Shown in pieces: positions 1 through 7,579 of a DNA stretch of 47,794 bases. The DNA is from Desulfallas thermosapovorans DSM 6562. Lineage in GTDB: Bacteria > Bacillota > Desulfotomaculia > Desulfotomaculales > Desulfallaceae. A program made the position numbers and the translations under genes. The notes beneath the pieces were generated by a model. It made no database searches and was not told where the DNA came from. It saw only the letters and a list, made by a program, of their open reading frames with translations. Position 1 is the stretch's first letter, and each line of letters starts with the position of its first letter. The stretch is from positions 1 through 47,794 of the forward strand of contig NZ_VNHM01000020.1 in assembly GCF_008124625.1 (NCBI RefSeq), in the 5' to 3' direction.

Positions 1-11
1 AATCATAATTC

Positions 12-40
12 TTGACATATAGGGTAGGGGGGTATACTAT
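12..40 (+). promoter_or_regulatory. Promoter with CsoR-type operator
   Basis: A -35 TTGACA (12-17) is followed by TACTAT (35-40) at 17-bp spacing, or TATACT (33-38) at 15 bp. The G-rich stretch at 19-38 (ATAGGGTAGGGGGGTATACT) fills the spacer and has the look of operators bound by copper-sensing CsoR repressors. It precedes csoR, copZ and copA, so copper-induced derepression with autoregulation is expected. The operator assignment is by resemblance only. Confidence 0.7.
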
Positions 41-147
41 TGATTTTAGGGGGGTGAAGCGAACTGGAGGAGCAAAAACCTAAACAATGCCCGGGCTGTC
101 AAAGCGCAGGTAATAACAAGCACAGGCACTGGCGTGACGAAAAAACG

Positions 148-402
148 GTGCACGATTTGTCAAGACGCCTTAACCGCATTGAAGGCCAGGTGCGTGGTAT
201 TAAAAGGATGATCGAAGAGGGAGTATATTGTGACGATGTCTTGAATCAAATTGCTTCGGCCCAGTCCGCGCTGACCGGGGTGGCCAAGCTGTTGTTGGAA
301 AAACACATTAGAACTTGCATTAAGGATCAATTAATTGCCGGTGATGAAGAAGTTGTTGCCGAATTGACCAAAACAATTGCCAGGCTGATCAATAAAAATT
401 AA
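148..402 (+). CDS. csoR: CsoR-type copper-sensing repressor
   Basis: DUF156/CsoR-family repressor that releases operator DNA on binding Cu(I). From this GTG the product is 84 aa and carries the family core RLNRIEGQVRGIKRM and the Cu(I) ligand set C28 (VYCDD), H53 and C57 (KHIRTC), the classic C-H-C fingerprint. The GTG has no ribosome binding site, and the reading frame is open upstream to the TGA at 55-57, encoding a CPGC-containing, His-rich stretch that resembles N-termini of related CsoR proteins. No ATG, GTG or TTG lies in that extension; a CTG at 64 sits about 8 nt after AGGGGGG (48-54). The true protein may therefore start at CTG 64, or the start region may carry a frameshift. First gene of the operon with copZ (16 nt downstream) and copA. 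Family assignment is firm; the start is not. Confidence 0.9.
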   Translation: MHDLSRRLNRIEGQVRGIKRMIEEGVYCDDVLNQIASAQSALTGVAKLLLEKHIRTCIKDQLIAGDEEVVAELTKTIARLINKN

Positions 403-418
403 TGGAGGTTTGAAAAGT

Positions 419-619
419 ATGAATAAAACAGTATTAAAGGTGGAAGGCATGAGCTGCAATCACTGCAAAATGGCGGTGGAAAAGGCGGCGCGGGAAATAA
501 CAGGCGTGGAAGAAGCCCTGGTGAATCTGGAACAAAAGGAATTGGTGGTGACAGGCAACGTCTCCCGTGAACAACTGGTTGAAGCAGTGATAAAGGCCGG
601 GTATGAGGTAAAGAATTGA
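419..619 (+). CDS. copZ: CopZ-type copper chaperone
   Basis: Small soluble heavy-metal-associated (HMA) domain protein, 66 aa, expected to carry Cu(I) to the CopA ATPase encoded next. The metal-binding motif GMSCNHC is near residues 10-16 and the beta-alpha-beta-beta-alpha-beta length is typical. ATG 419 is chosen because GGAGG (404-408) lies 10 nt upstream; the in-frame TTG at 410 would be only one base after that site. It lies between csoR and copA in one orientation, consistent with a single copper-responsive transcript. Confidence 0.93.
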   Translation: MNKTVLKVEGMSCNHCKMAVEKAAREITGVEEALVNLEQKELVVTGNVSREQLVEAVIKAGYEVKN

Positions 620-667
620 TTATAATCGAGCAAATTTAGTGTTAAACCGGAAAGAGGTATCCATAGC

Positions 668-3142
668 ATGGCTGAAAATAACAATGCCTGTTCCCAGGGA
701 TGCGTGGGGAACGGGCGGGAGCTCTCCAGGATTGGGTTCACGGTCAAAGGGATGAGTTGCGCTGCGTGCTCCGCCAGGTTGGAGAGGGGGCTGTCCGGGA
801 TGGAAGGGGTGAGTGCCGCCCGGGTTAACCTGGCCACTGAAAAGGCCACGGTTGATTATGACCCCGCTCTGGTCAAACCGGAACAAATGATTGAAAAAGT
901 AAGACAGTTCGGTTTTGACGTGCTGCAGGAAAAGCTGGACCTGGCCATTGGCGGGATGAGTTGCGCGGCCTGCGCCGCCAGGGTTGAAAAGGGATTGAAA
1001 TCCCTTCCGGGGGTGGCGGACGCCACTGTCAACCTGGCCACCGAAAAAGCCACCGTTACCTATTATCCCGGCCAGGTAAATGCTGCAGCCCTGGTCAATG
1101 CTGTGGAAAAGCTGGGTTACCAAGCACGCAAAATCGATGATCACTATACCGACCGTGAAAAGGATGAGCGGGATAGGGAAATAAAAAGGCAGCGGTTCCT
1201 GTTTATCTTCGCGGCAGTGTTCTCAGCCCCGCTATTTGCCGGTATGCTGGGTATGCTGGCTCCCCTGGAAGGCTTTTTCCCTCATATTTTGCACAATGCC
1301 CTGTTCCAGTTTTTCTTTGCCACCCCGGTACAGTTGGTGGCCGGTTACCACTTTTACCGCGATGCTTATACAGCCTTGAGGAACCGCAGCGCCAATATGT
1401 CGGTTCTGGTGGCCATGGGCACCAGCGTCGCTTATATTTACAGCACGGTGGTGACCTTTTGGGGGCATCGATTGGGATTGCAGCATGTTTATTTTGAGAG
1501 CAGTGCCGTGCTGTTGACCCTGATCCTGCTGGGTAAGATGTTGGAGGCCAGGGCCAAGGGCAAAACCTCCGAAGCCTTGAAAAAGCTGGCCGGTCTGCAG
1601 GCGAAAACTGCCCGGGTGATCCGGGGCGGCATCGAGGTTGATGTTCCGGTGGAAGAGGTGCTGGTGGGCGACCTGGTGGTAGTTCGCCCCGGCGAAAAGG
1701 TGCCGGTAGACGGAGTAATCAGGGAAGGGCATTCTACGGTGGATGAATCCATGCTCACCGGGGAAAGCCTGCCGGTGGATAAAAAGGAAGGCGATCTTGT
1801 CACCGGCGCCACTTTGAACAAGCTGGGCACCTTTCGTTTTGAAGCCCTGCGGGTGGGCCGGGACACAGCTCTGGCGCAGATTATTCGTTTTGTGGAAGAA
1901 GCCCAGAGCTCCAAGGCGCCCATTCAGCGGATGGCGGACGTTATTTCCGGGTACTTTGTGCCCGTGGTCACCGGCATTGCGGTGCTTACTTTCCTGGGCT
2001 GGTATTTTATAGGCGATCCCGGCAACGTGACCAGGGCGGTCTTAAACCTCACCGCCGTTTTGGTTATCGCCTGCCCCTGTGCCCTGGGTCTGGCCACCCC
2101 CACTTCCATTATGGTGGGGACAGGCAAAGGAGCGGAATACGGTATCCTGATCAAAGGCGGGGAACACCTGGAGCGGGCCCACCGGGTCAATGCCGTGGTT
2201 CTGGATAAAACAGGCACCATCACCCACGGGGAACCGGTTCTTACCGACTTGATCCCGGCCCCGGAGTTTGACGGCAGGGATGACTATTTGCTGCAGGTGG
2301 CCGGTGCGGCGGAGCAGGGTTCCGAGCACCCCGTTGCCCAGGCGGTGGTTAAAAAAGCAAGCGCCGGGCAGTTAGATGTGGGAACGGTCACTTCCTTCAC
2401 GGCGATTCCGGGCCGGGGCATCGCCGCTGAAGTAGGTGGGACGAGCGTCCTTTTGGGTACCCGCAGGCTGTTGCAGGAGAAGGGTATTGAGTTGCCCCAA
2501 GTTTTCGAAACCGAAATCCAAAGACTGGAGAACGAGGGTAAAACAGTCATGCTGATGGCTCTGGACGGGCTGCCGGCGGCTGTTTTGGCAGTGGCCGACA
2601 GCATCAAGGAAACTTCCGTGGAGGCAGTGGCTTTAATGCGCAAAATGGGCTTAGAGGTATGGATGCTCACCGGTGATAACCTGCTGACCGCCCGGGCCAT
2701 CGCCCGGGCGGCGGGAATAAGTGAGGATCACGTGCTGGCCCAGGTGCTGCCCGAGGATAAGGCCAAAAAAGTTTCCGAATTGCGGGCCAGGGGAATGGTG
2801 GTGGGAATGGTGGGCGACGGAATTAACGACGCTCCCGCCCTGGTCGAGGCCGATGTGGGTTTTGCCATCGGCAGCGGAACAGACATTGCCGTTGAGGCCG
2901 CTGATATCGTGCTGGTCCGGGGCGACCTGCGCAGCGTGGTGGACAGCATAGCCCTTAGCCGTGTCACCATCCGGAACATCAAGCAAAACCTGTTCTGGGC
3001 CTTAATTTACAACATCATCGGCATTCCCGTTGCCGCCCTGGGGTTTTTAAGCCCCGTGGTGGCCGGCACAGCCATGGCTTTCAGTTCCGTGTCGGTGGTT
3101 TCCAACGCCCTGCGCATCAAGCGATTCAGACCCCAGCGGTAG
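668..3142 (+). CDS. copA: Copper-exporting P1B-type ATPase CopA
   Basis: Integral membrane Cu(I) efflux ATPase of 824 aa, normal for the family with two N-terminal HMA domains. Metal sites GMSCAAC are at C31/C34 and C99/C102. The transmembrane metal site CPC is at residues 469-471 ([14 protein letters not shown]), the phosphorylated Asp is D513 in DKTGTIT, and the actuator TGES and hinge [12 protein letters not shown] motifs are present. C-terminal helices follow. An AGAGGT site precedes ATG 668. Together with csoR and copZ it forms a complete copper detoxification operon; the CPC motif fits Cu(I)/Ag(I) rather than Zn or Cd. Confidence 0.97.
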   Translation: MAENNNACSQGCVGNGRELSRIGFTVKGMSCAACSARLERGLSGMEGVSAARVNLATEKATVDYDPALVKPEQMIEKVRQFGFDVLQEKLDLAIGGMSCAACAARVEKGLKSLPGVADATVNLATEKATVTYYPGQVNAAALVNAVEKLGYQARKIDDHYTDREKDERDREIKRQRFLFIFAAVFSAPLFAGMLGMLAPLEGFFPHILHNALFQFFFATPVQLVAGYHFYRDAYTALRNRSANMSVLVAMGTSVAYIYSTVVTFWGHRLGLQHVYFESSAVLLTLILLGKMLEARAKGKTSEALKKLAGLQAKTARVIRGGIEVDVPVEEVLVGDLVVVRPGEKVPVDGVIREGHSTVDESMLTGESLPVDKKEGDLVTGATLNKLGTFRFEALRVGRDTALAQIIRFVEEAQSSKAPIQRMADVISGYFVPVVTGIAVLTFLGWYFIGDPGNVTRAVLNLTAVLVIACPCALGLATPTSIMVGTGKGAEYGILIKGGEHLERAHRVNAVVLDKTGTITHGEPVLTDLIPAPEFDGRDDYLLQVAGAAEQGSEHPVAQAVVKKASAGQLDVGTVTSFTAIPGRGIAAEVGGTSVLLGTRRLLQEKGIELPQVFETEIQRLENEGKTVMLMALDGLPAAVLAVADSIKETSVEAVALMRKMGLEVWMLTGDNLLTARAIARAAGISEDHVLAQVLPEDKAKKVSELRARGMVVGMVGDGINDAPALVEADVGFAIGSGTDIAVEAADIVLVRGDLRSVVDSIALSRVTIRNIKQNLFWALIYNIIGIPVAALGFLSPVVAGTAMAFSSVSVVSNALRIKRFRPQR

Positions 3143-3268
3143 ATTTTTTCCATTGCATACAGCCCGTCGTGGAACGTTGGGTAATGTCTCTGACTCTCTT
3201 AGCTACTGGACTTGGATTTCAAAGAAAGTTTATAATTAGCGAAAAGGAATTTAAAAGGTGGCATTGTT

Positions 3269-3829
3269 ATGTCAGTGATTTTATCGGATAGGGTTTACAC
3301 CGTTTGGGATTACATGCAGTTGGATGATGGGAACCGGTACGAGTTAATTGGGGGGAAATTGGTTATGGTACCACGGCCAAGGCCGAAACACCAAAGGGTT
3401 AGCGGGAAAATATTTTACCAAATTGAGGATTTCCTTAAAAAAAATTTTTTAGGCGTAGTTATACAAGAAGTTGATGTTATTTTAGGATCTGATGTAGTTG
3501 CCCCGGACTTGCTTTTCATTGCCAAAGACCGGTTGGATTTAGTGGGCGAGTTAAACATCCAGGGTGCCCCGGACCTGGTGATAGAAATTTTGTCCCCCTC
3601 TTCGGCAAGCATAGACCGCAGGAAAAAAAGGAAACTATATTTGGCTAGCGGTGTAAAAGAATACTGGATGGTAGACCCGGATCAGGAGTTGGTGGAAGTG
3701 CTTGTAGCAGAGGAAAAAGAATGGCGATGGGCTGGTATATTTGATCGGGAGGATATTTTAACCACGGCACTTTTGCCGGGCCTGGAAATAAGACTGAGTG
3801 AAGTATTTAAAGGTTTTAATGTTCGGTAA
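3269..3829 (+). CDS. Uma2-family (DUF820) putative endonuclease
   Basis: 186-aa protein of the Uma2 family, which adopts the PD-(D/E)XK nuclease fold. Visible landmarks are the N-terminal DDGNRYELIGGKLVM, the VAPDLLFI strand, and APDLVIEILSPSS followed by a KRKLYLASGVKEYWMVDP segment; the Asp, Glu and Lys residues of the predicted nuclease site are all present. Family members are abundant in cyanobacteria and some Firmicutes, usually as dispersed single genes of unknown biological role. AAAGGTGG lies upstream of ATG 3269. It stands alone, 126 bp after copA, and no partner gene suggests a specific function. Confidence 0.85.
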   Translation: MSVILSDRVYTVWDYMQLDDGNRYELIGGKLVMVPRPRPKHQRVSGKIFYQIEDFLKKNFLGVVIQEVDVILGSDVVAPDLLFIAKDRLDLVGELNIQGAPDLVIEILSPSSASIDRRKKRKLYLASGVKEYWMVDPDQELVEVLVAEEKEWRWAGIFDREDILTTALLPGLEIRLSEVFKGFNVR

Positions 3830-3958
3830 GGGGAGGTAGCGAAATTGGCCCTTTGTCTCTCCTTGAAGAAATTTACTATTCAATAAATTTATGATAAACA
3901 AGGGGAATAGGGCGAGGAATTGTAACTTAACTCTTAATAATAACAATTTGTCTATGTG

Positions 3959-3987
3959 TTGACAACTATAAATTTAGCATATATTAT
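3959..3987 (+). promoter_or_regulatory. Candidate sigma-A promoter upstream of first HPP gene
   Basis: TTGACA (3959-3964) and TATTAT (3982-3987) are 17 bp apart, close to consensus. It lies about 250 bp before the HPP gene start, leaving a long leader. The gene-free stretch 3830-4236 otherwise holds only the leader hairpin at 4081-4111. Confidence 0.6.
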
Positions 3988-4080
3988 TTAGTAAAAGGAT
4001 ATTGTTGATAGGATAGTTGAAATCACTAGTATAACTGGGGATGGTAACGGGTGGCCTTGTGCCCCGGTTTTTTCTCGAAA

Positions 4081-4111
4081 CCTCTGAAACTGCGGCTGAC
4101 AGTTTTAGAGG
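4081..4111 (+). promoter_or_regulatory. Leader hairpin before first HPP gene
   Basis: CCTCTGAAACT (4081-4091) pairs with AGTTTTAGAGG (4101-4111) over 11 bp with one G-U pair and a 9-nt loop. It lies in the presumed 5' leader of the HPP gene. There is no clean U-tract after it, so terminator activity is uncertain. Confidence 0.45.
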
Positions 4112-4236
4112 TTTACTTGCTTACCGGTAACACGATTCAATTTTTTACTAATATAAGTAAAAAGCATGGGAAATTAGCGGCAAATATCCCCTTAGCCAGC
4201 ATCGGCTTAATATGGTACTTTCACGGGGGTACAATT

Positions 4237-4806
4237 ATGCATGAAACCATTGAGCAGGATGGGCGGCCGGTCCAGGCCAGAGCTTCAGAAAAATTAACAA
4301 ACTATCTTTGCAAAATGAAAGGCGGCAAGTGTACAGACCTGCCTAAAATATCCTGGTCCGGTTTGTTTTGTTCGGTTTTGGGTAGTTTTACCGGGCTTGG
4401 TTTATTAACTATATTATCGGATATGTATAAATTACCGCTATTATTGCCCTCATTTGGAGCCTCAGCCGCGCTATTATATGGTGCCTGCCATTTGCCCATG
4501 GCCCAGCCTAGAAATGTTATGGGCGGCCATTTGATATCTGCGTTTATAGGGGTACTGGCATATCAAATGTTTGGCAGTTCCTGGTGGGCTATTACTCTGG
4601 GGGTTACCATGGCTATTGTGGCTATGACGGTGACATATACGCTGCACCCACCCGGGGGAGCCACCGCTTTTCTGGCTGTTTATACCGGCCAGGACTTTGG
4701 ATTTATCATATCCCCCGTCGGAGTTGGTGCCGTGTGTTTGGTTTGCATAGCTTTGCTGGTTAATAATTTATCCAGTGAGCGAAAATACCCAAAATACTGG
4801 TACTAA
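4237..4806 (+). CDS. HPP-family membrane protein (copy 1)
   Basis: 189-aa membrane protein of the HPP family, named for the HPPGGATAFLAVY motif, which is present near the C-terminal third. About four hydrophobic segments are visible, with conserved LPSFGASA and MAQPRN motifs. Plant chloroplast and cyanobacterial relatives have been linked to nitrite transport, but the bacterial substrate is not settled. The start ATG 4237 is chosen because GGGGGT lies about 8 nt upstream and because it aligns exactly with the start of the second copy, giving identical lengths. The open frame upstream to 4051 does not look coding. A terminator at 4873-4905 ends the unit, so copies 1 and 2 are probably separately transcribed. 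Confidence 0.88.
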   Translation: MHETIEQDGRPVQARASEKLTNYLCKMKGGKCTDLPKISWSGLFCSVLGSFTGLGLLTILSDMYKLPLLLPSFGASAALLYGACHLPMAQPRNVMGGHLISAFIGVLAYQMFGSSWWAITLGVTMAIVAMTVTYTLHPPGGATAFLAVYTGQDFGFIISPVGVGAVCLVCIALLVNNLSSERKYPKYWY

Positions 4807-4872
4807 AATGTTATAGATCTATATATTATAGAGTTATATAAAGGGTACTATTTTTTACGAAAATTTTTTCTG

Positions 4873-4905
4873 ACCGGCCAACGAACTAGAGGCGGGTCTT
4901 TTTTA
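4873..4905 (+). terminator. Rho-independent terminator after HPP copy 1
   Basis: GACCGGCC (4873-4880) pairs with GGCGGGTC (4892-4899) with one mismatch, followed by six T (4900-4905). It lies about 65 bp after the stop codon. Confidence 0.75.
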
Positions 4906-4923
4906 GTCCTTGATTGGTCTTAA

Positions 4924-4939
4924 TGTGATACATATCACA
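4924..4939. promoter_or_regulatory. FNR/CRP-type operator upstream of HPP copy 2
   Basis: TGTGATACATATCACA is a near-perfect dyad that matches TGTGA-N6-TCACA, the consensus for Bacillus Fnr and for CRP-family regulators generally. If a regulator binds here at the usual -41.5 position, transcription would begin near 4970, just at the hairpin described at 4966-5016. No comparable site is seen before HPP copy 1. The regulator itself is not in this window. Confidence 0.65.
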
Positions 4940-4965
4940 CCGGCCTTGTGGGTTCCGTAACAGCA

Positions 4966-5016
4966 ACCACCCCTGGATTTAGTTATTATCAACAAAATAA
5001 CATTTCCAGGGGTGGT
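4966..5016 (+). promoter_or_regulatory. Hairpin sequestering the ribosome binding site of HPP copy 2
   Basis: ACCACCCCTGGA (4966-4977) is perfectly complementary to TCCAGGGGTGGT (5005-5016). An inner stem GTTATT (4982-4987) / AATAAC (4996-5001) extends the fold, with an 8-nt apical loop. The right arm contains the AGGGGTGG (5008-5015) that serves as the ribosome binding site for ATG 5024, so the folded leader should block translation. Whether it is an RNA switch or a DNA operator depends on where transcription starts. Confidence 0.6.
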
Positions 5017-5023
5017 AAAGCTT

Positions 5024-5593
5024 ATGCAGGGTACCATTAAACAGGACAGCTACCCGGTTCAAATCAAAGCCGGGGAAAAGCTGCTGAATTACCTTTGTAA
5101 AATGAGAGGCGGTAAATGCCCGAACCTGCCTAAAATGTCCCGGTCCGGTTTGCTTTGTTCAGCACTGGGTAGTTTTGCAGGGATCGGTTTGGTGGCCATA
5201 TTATCGGATATTTATAAATTGCCCCTTTTGTTGCCCTCATTTGGAGCTTCGGCAGTGCTATTATACGCCGCCTGCCACGTGCCCATGGCCCAGCCCAGAA
5301 ATGTTGTCGGCGGTCATTTGATATCCGCTTTTACGGGTGTGCTGGTGTATCAAATGTTTGGCGATGCCTGGTGGGCCATTGCCCTTGGGGTAACCCTGGC
5401 TATTGTGGCCATGACGGCAACATATACGTTACACCCACCCGGAGGGGCTACCGCCTTTTTGGCCGTCTATACCGGCCAGGACTTTGGATTCATTATATCC
5501 CCGGTGGGGGTTGGTGCCCTTTGTTTGGTTTTCATAGCCCTGCTGGTCAATAACTTGTCCAGTGAACGTAAATACCCTGATTACTGGTACTAA
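5024..5593 (+). CDS. HPP-family membrane protein (copy 2)
   Basis: 189-aa paralog of the gene at 4237, the same length and identical at most positions, including LPSFGASA, MAQPRN and HPPGGATAFLAVY. Divergence is concentrated in conservative changes in the membrane segments and in the N-terminal 30 residues. It clearly arose by tandem duplication. ATG 5024 is selected by the AGGGGTGG site 8 nt upstream and by alignment to copy 1; an ORF extension to 5012 is not needed. It differs from copy 1 in its control region, which has an FNR/CRP-like box and a site-burying hairpin, suggesting anaerobic or nitrogen-oxide-linked control. The substrate is unknown; a nitrite or anion role is a guess from distant relatives. 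Confidence 0.88.
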   Translation: MQGTIKQDSYPVQIKAGEKLLNYLCKMRGGKCPNLPKMSRSGLLCSALGSFAGIGLVAILSDIYKLPLLLPSFGASAVLLYAACHVPMAQPRNVVGGHLISAFTGVLVYQMFGDAWWAIALGVTLAIVAMTATYTLHPPGGATAFLAVYTGQDFGFIISPVGVGALCLVFIALLVNNLSSERKYPDYWY

Positions 5594-5709
5594 CCAAGCA
5601 TAACATATTAAATATAGTCAAGTTCCTGTATACTGCCTTTAATTTGTAATACATAATATCAACAAGCATACCAATAGGATGAAAATCAATTGTGAAGGGG
5701 ATTTGCTTT

Positions 5710-6027
5710 ATGGAAATAATCAAAATGGGTGAACTGCCCACATTTACAAACCCAAAGGGTATAACCGTAAGAAAGCTGTTGGATAAAGACGGGCTGGTGT
5801 TGATGAATTTGCTTTTTAAACCTGGCGAGGTATTAGAAAAGCACACCACCCCCCAAAATGTGGTCTTTTATGTGGTAAAGGGCGCGGGGACGGTTATGAT
5901 TGGCGATGAAGAATCTCAGGTGCAAGAAGATGAGCTTGTTTATAGCCCCAAGGGTATCCCACATGGGTTAAAAGCCGCCGGGGACCAGGAATTCCACGTG
6001 CTGGTCTGGAAATTACCCACTGCCTGA
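5710..6027 (+). CDS. Small single-domain cupin protein
   Basis: 105-aa cupin_2-type beta-barrel protein. The two cupin motifs are recognisable: EKHTTPQNVVFYVVKGAG around residues 42-60 and YSPKGIPHGLKA around residues 80-92, giving His ligands typical of a metal-binding cupin. The start is ATG 5710, 9 nt after AAGGGG; the GTG at 5692 used by a longer frame has no such site. It lies 116 bp after HPP copy 2 and ends in a very strong terminator. Function cannot be told from sequence; a second small cupin is encoded at 40990. Confidence 0.83.
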   Translation: MEIIKMGELPTFTNPKGITVRKLLDKDGLVLMNLLFKPGEVLEKHTTPQNVVFYVVKGAGTVMIGDEESQVQEDELVYSPKGIPHGLKAAGDQEFHVLVWKLPTA

Positions 6028-6056
6028 ATTTTGCCATCCAAGCACCCTCTACCTCT

Positions 6057-6112
6057 AAAAAAGGCTACGCAACCCTGGTTGTACCAGCAACCAGGGTTGC
6101 GTAGCCTTTTCT
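6057..6112. terminator. Bidirectional intrinsic terminator
   Basis: A perfect 23-bp stem (arms 6059-6081 and 6088-6110) with a 6-nt loop, A-rich on the left and T-rich on the right. It can terminate the cupin transcript from the left and the CsoR-family gene (minus strand) from the right. Confidence 0.93.
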
Positions 6113-6123
6113 TGCCTTACTCA

Positions 6124-6543
6124 TTAAGAAAATTTTTTAAAAATATCCATAAACTCACTTAACGATTTCTTGATATCCCTGCCTTGGTCCAGGTCATTTT
6201 TAATATGGTCGGCCAGGTGGCAGCCCAGCATGGTAATACCCACCCGGTTGATGGCGGCCTTGATGGCCGCCAGTTGAATGACGATATCACCGCAACTGCG
6301 GTAATCCTGTACCATCTTTTGCACACCCCGCACCTGCCCCTCGATCTTTTTCAGCCTGCTGAGCACTTCTTTTATAGTGGTCGGGTCTCTTTCCAAAAGT
6401 GCGTTGGGATCCGGCCCGTTTACCAATATATCATTTATGCCCGATTGTCCGGCGGCAATTTCCTGGTTGAAATGTTCTTGATCATTATGGTTGTTGTGGC
6501 CGGTGCCGTTTTTTTTATGTGCATGGTTTTGTTTGGCTCGCAT
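6124..6543 (-). CDS. His-rich CsoR/RcnR/CstR-family repressor
   Basis: 139-aa DUF156-family regulator, longer than usual because of a roughly 55-residue N-terminal tail rich in His (H7, H9, H16, H19, H24). The core SRLKKIEGQVRGVQKMVQ begins near residue 62. Ligand positions read C84 (RSCGD), then C108-H109 and H113 (GCHLADH). C-H-H at the family ligand positions resembles nickel/cobalt sensors of the RcnR type, whereas a pair of Cys and a sulfur-trafficking target operon would fit persulfide sensing as in CstR. It is divergent from the TusA-Hdr operon, and two matching operators lie between them, so it most likely represses both itself and that operon. ATG 6543 is preceded by GGAGAG. The inducer is unknown. 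Confidence 0.85.
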   Translation of the reverse strand: MRAKQNHAHKKNGTGHNNHNDQEHFNQEIAAGQSGINDILVNGPDPNALLERDPTTIKEVLSRLKKIEGQVRGVQKMVQDYRSCGDIVIQLAAIKAAINRVGITMLGCHLADHIKNDLDQGRDIKKSLSEFMDIFKKFS

Positions 6544-6616
6544 AAGTATCTCTCCGTTTTATAAGGTATTAAAGTACTGGTGCTATGCGTTTTTTACAAA
6601 AATCAAAGCTATACCA

Positions 6617-6668
6617 ATACCCCGTAGGGTATATGTCTAATTATACCCAATATTTTCATCACATTCAA
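6617..6668 (-). promoter_or_regulatory. Promoter and operator for the CsoR-family gene
   Basis: On the minus strand TTGAAT (6668-6663) and TATAAT (6645-6640) are 17 bp apart. Just downstream lies ATACCC-CGTA-GGGTAT (6617-6632), a perfect 6-4-6 inverted repeat with GC tract flanked by AT ends, in the style of CsoR-family operators. Its position near the start of transcription fits autorepression. Confidence 0.7.
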
Positions 6669-6691
6669 GCTTGGAGTTAATAATATTAATC

Positions 6692-6742
6692 TTGACGAAT
6701 TCAGGGAAGTATAGTATTTTAATAATATACCCTTGGGGGTAT
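6692..6742 (+). promoter_or_regulatory. Promoter and operator for the TusA-Hdr operon
   Basis: TTGACG (6692-6697) and TATTTT (6715-6720) are 17 bp apart, followed at once by ATACCC-TTGG-GGGTAT (6727-6742). The operator has the same half-sites and 4-bp spacer as the one at 6617-6632. A repressor bound here would overlap the transcription start. Confidence 0.68.
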
Positions 6743-6889
6743 GGGTATGGGAGTATTGGTGGGTTGCCATATGAATTTAGCAGGCTATGCCCCGGCATTG
6801 CGGCTTTTGTGAGCAACCCCCGGTTTGATACCCTGATGTGGTATAAAACATATCTCAGTTCATGATAATTAATTAAGGAGGCAATGCCA

Positions 6890-7144
6890 ATGACGCCTGA
6901 AGAACTGAAAAACATGCAAGTCGACAAAGTGGTTGATGCCAGAGGTACTTCCTGTCCCGGACCGATTCTGGCGGCTAAAAAGTCCATCGTGGAAGTACAA
7001 GTGGGCCAGGTTATGGAAGTACTGGCTTCGGACGCGGGAACCAAAAAAGACCTGCCGGCCTGGTGCAAAAAAACAGGGCATGAATTTCTAGGCATGTTCG
7101 AGGATGCCGGCGATATCAAGCTATACATTAAAAGGACGAAGTAA
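6890..7144 (+). CDS. TusA-like sulfur carrier protein
   Basis: 84-aa protein of the TusA/SirA fold that carries sulfur as a persulfide on a conserved Cys. The family motif SCPGPIL is at residues 21-27 with the carrier C22. ATG 6890 lies 8 nt after AAGGAGG; the in-frame ATG at 6884 is only 2 nt from that site. It is the first gene of the Hdr operon, two bases before the next gene, which argues that this Hdr complex acts on protein-bound sulfane sulfur rather than on the CoM-CoB heterodisulfide of methanogens. Second-family possibilities such as YedF-type carriers cannot be excluded. Confidence 0.88.
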   Translation: MTPEELKNMQVDKVVDARGTSCPGPILAAKKSIVEVQVGQVMEVLASDAGTKKDLPAWCKKTGHEFLGMFEDAGDIKLYIKRTK

Positions 7145-7146
7145 AT

Positions 7147-7575
7147 ATGGCCGGGACAACTAAAGAAGGCAAGGGTTTTGTACCGAAAATCCTTGCCTTT
7201 TCCACAAACAACATCTCCGATCCGGGCATTGATCTGGCGGGTAGCTCTCATATGCATTACCCTCCCAGCGTAATGGTGGTTAGTATGCCCTGCACCAGTG
7301 GTATCAAACCCGGTTGGATATTGCATGCGGTGGAAAAAGGTTTTGACGGTATTTTCATTGCTGCTGACGGTGAAGAATGTGCTTATCTGCCTGACTGCTC
7401 GGAAAGGGCTTCAAACATCGTTAAGAATGCCCAGGCGTTACTCCAACAAAACGGTTATGAACCCGAAAGAATTAAAATGTCGGCTATTTGTTCGGTATGC
7501 GCCGAGCCCTTTACCAATCAAATTAAAGCATTTTATCAGATTATTCAAAAAATGGGACCAGCCAGGAAGGGATAG
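7147..7575 (+). CDS. MvhD/FlpD-like electron-transfer subunit with altered cysteines
   Basis: 142-aa protein matching the MvhD/FlpD family, which passes electrons into HdrA. Recognisable stretches are the DLAGSSHMHYPPSV segment, KPGWILHAVEKGFDGIFIAADGEECAY, and YEPERIKM. The usual first CxxC (CNWC) is replaced by TNNI and the usual GCHPGDC region reads ADGEEC, so only part of the normal iron-sulfur ligand set remains; a CSVC motif is present near the C-terminus where the family normally has none. The cluster may be lost or rebuilt. It starts at ATG 7147, two bases after the TusA gene, and ends 4 bp before the HdrA gene, so coupling to HdrA is likely. Confidence 0.75.
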   Translation: MAGTTKEGKGFVPKILAFSTNNISDPGIDLAGSSHMHYPPSVMVVSMPCTSGIKPGWILHAVEKGFDGIFIAADGEECAYLPDCSERASNIVKNAQALLQQNGYEPERIKMSAICSVCAEPFTNQIKAFYQIIQKMGPARKG

Positions 7576-7579
7576 AGCT

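Noticed and set aside
7298-7579. N-terminal extension of the HdrA-GltD open frame
   Set aside because: It overlaps the MvhD/FlpD-like gene in another frame; ATG 7580 starts exactly at the flavin-binding fold.
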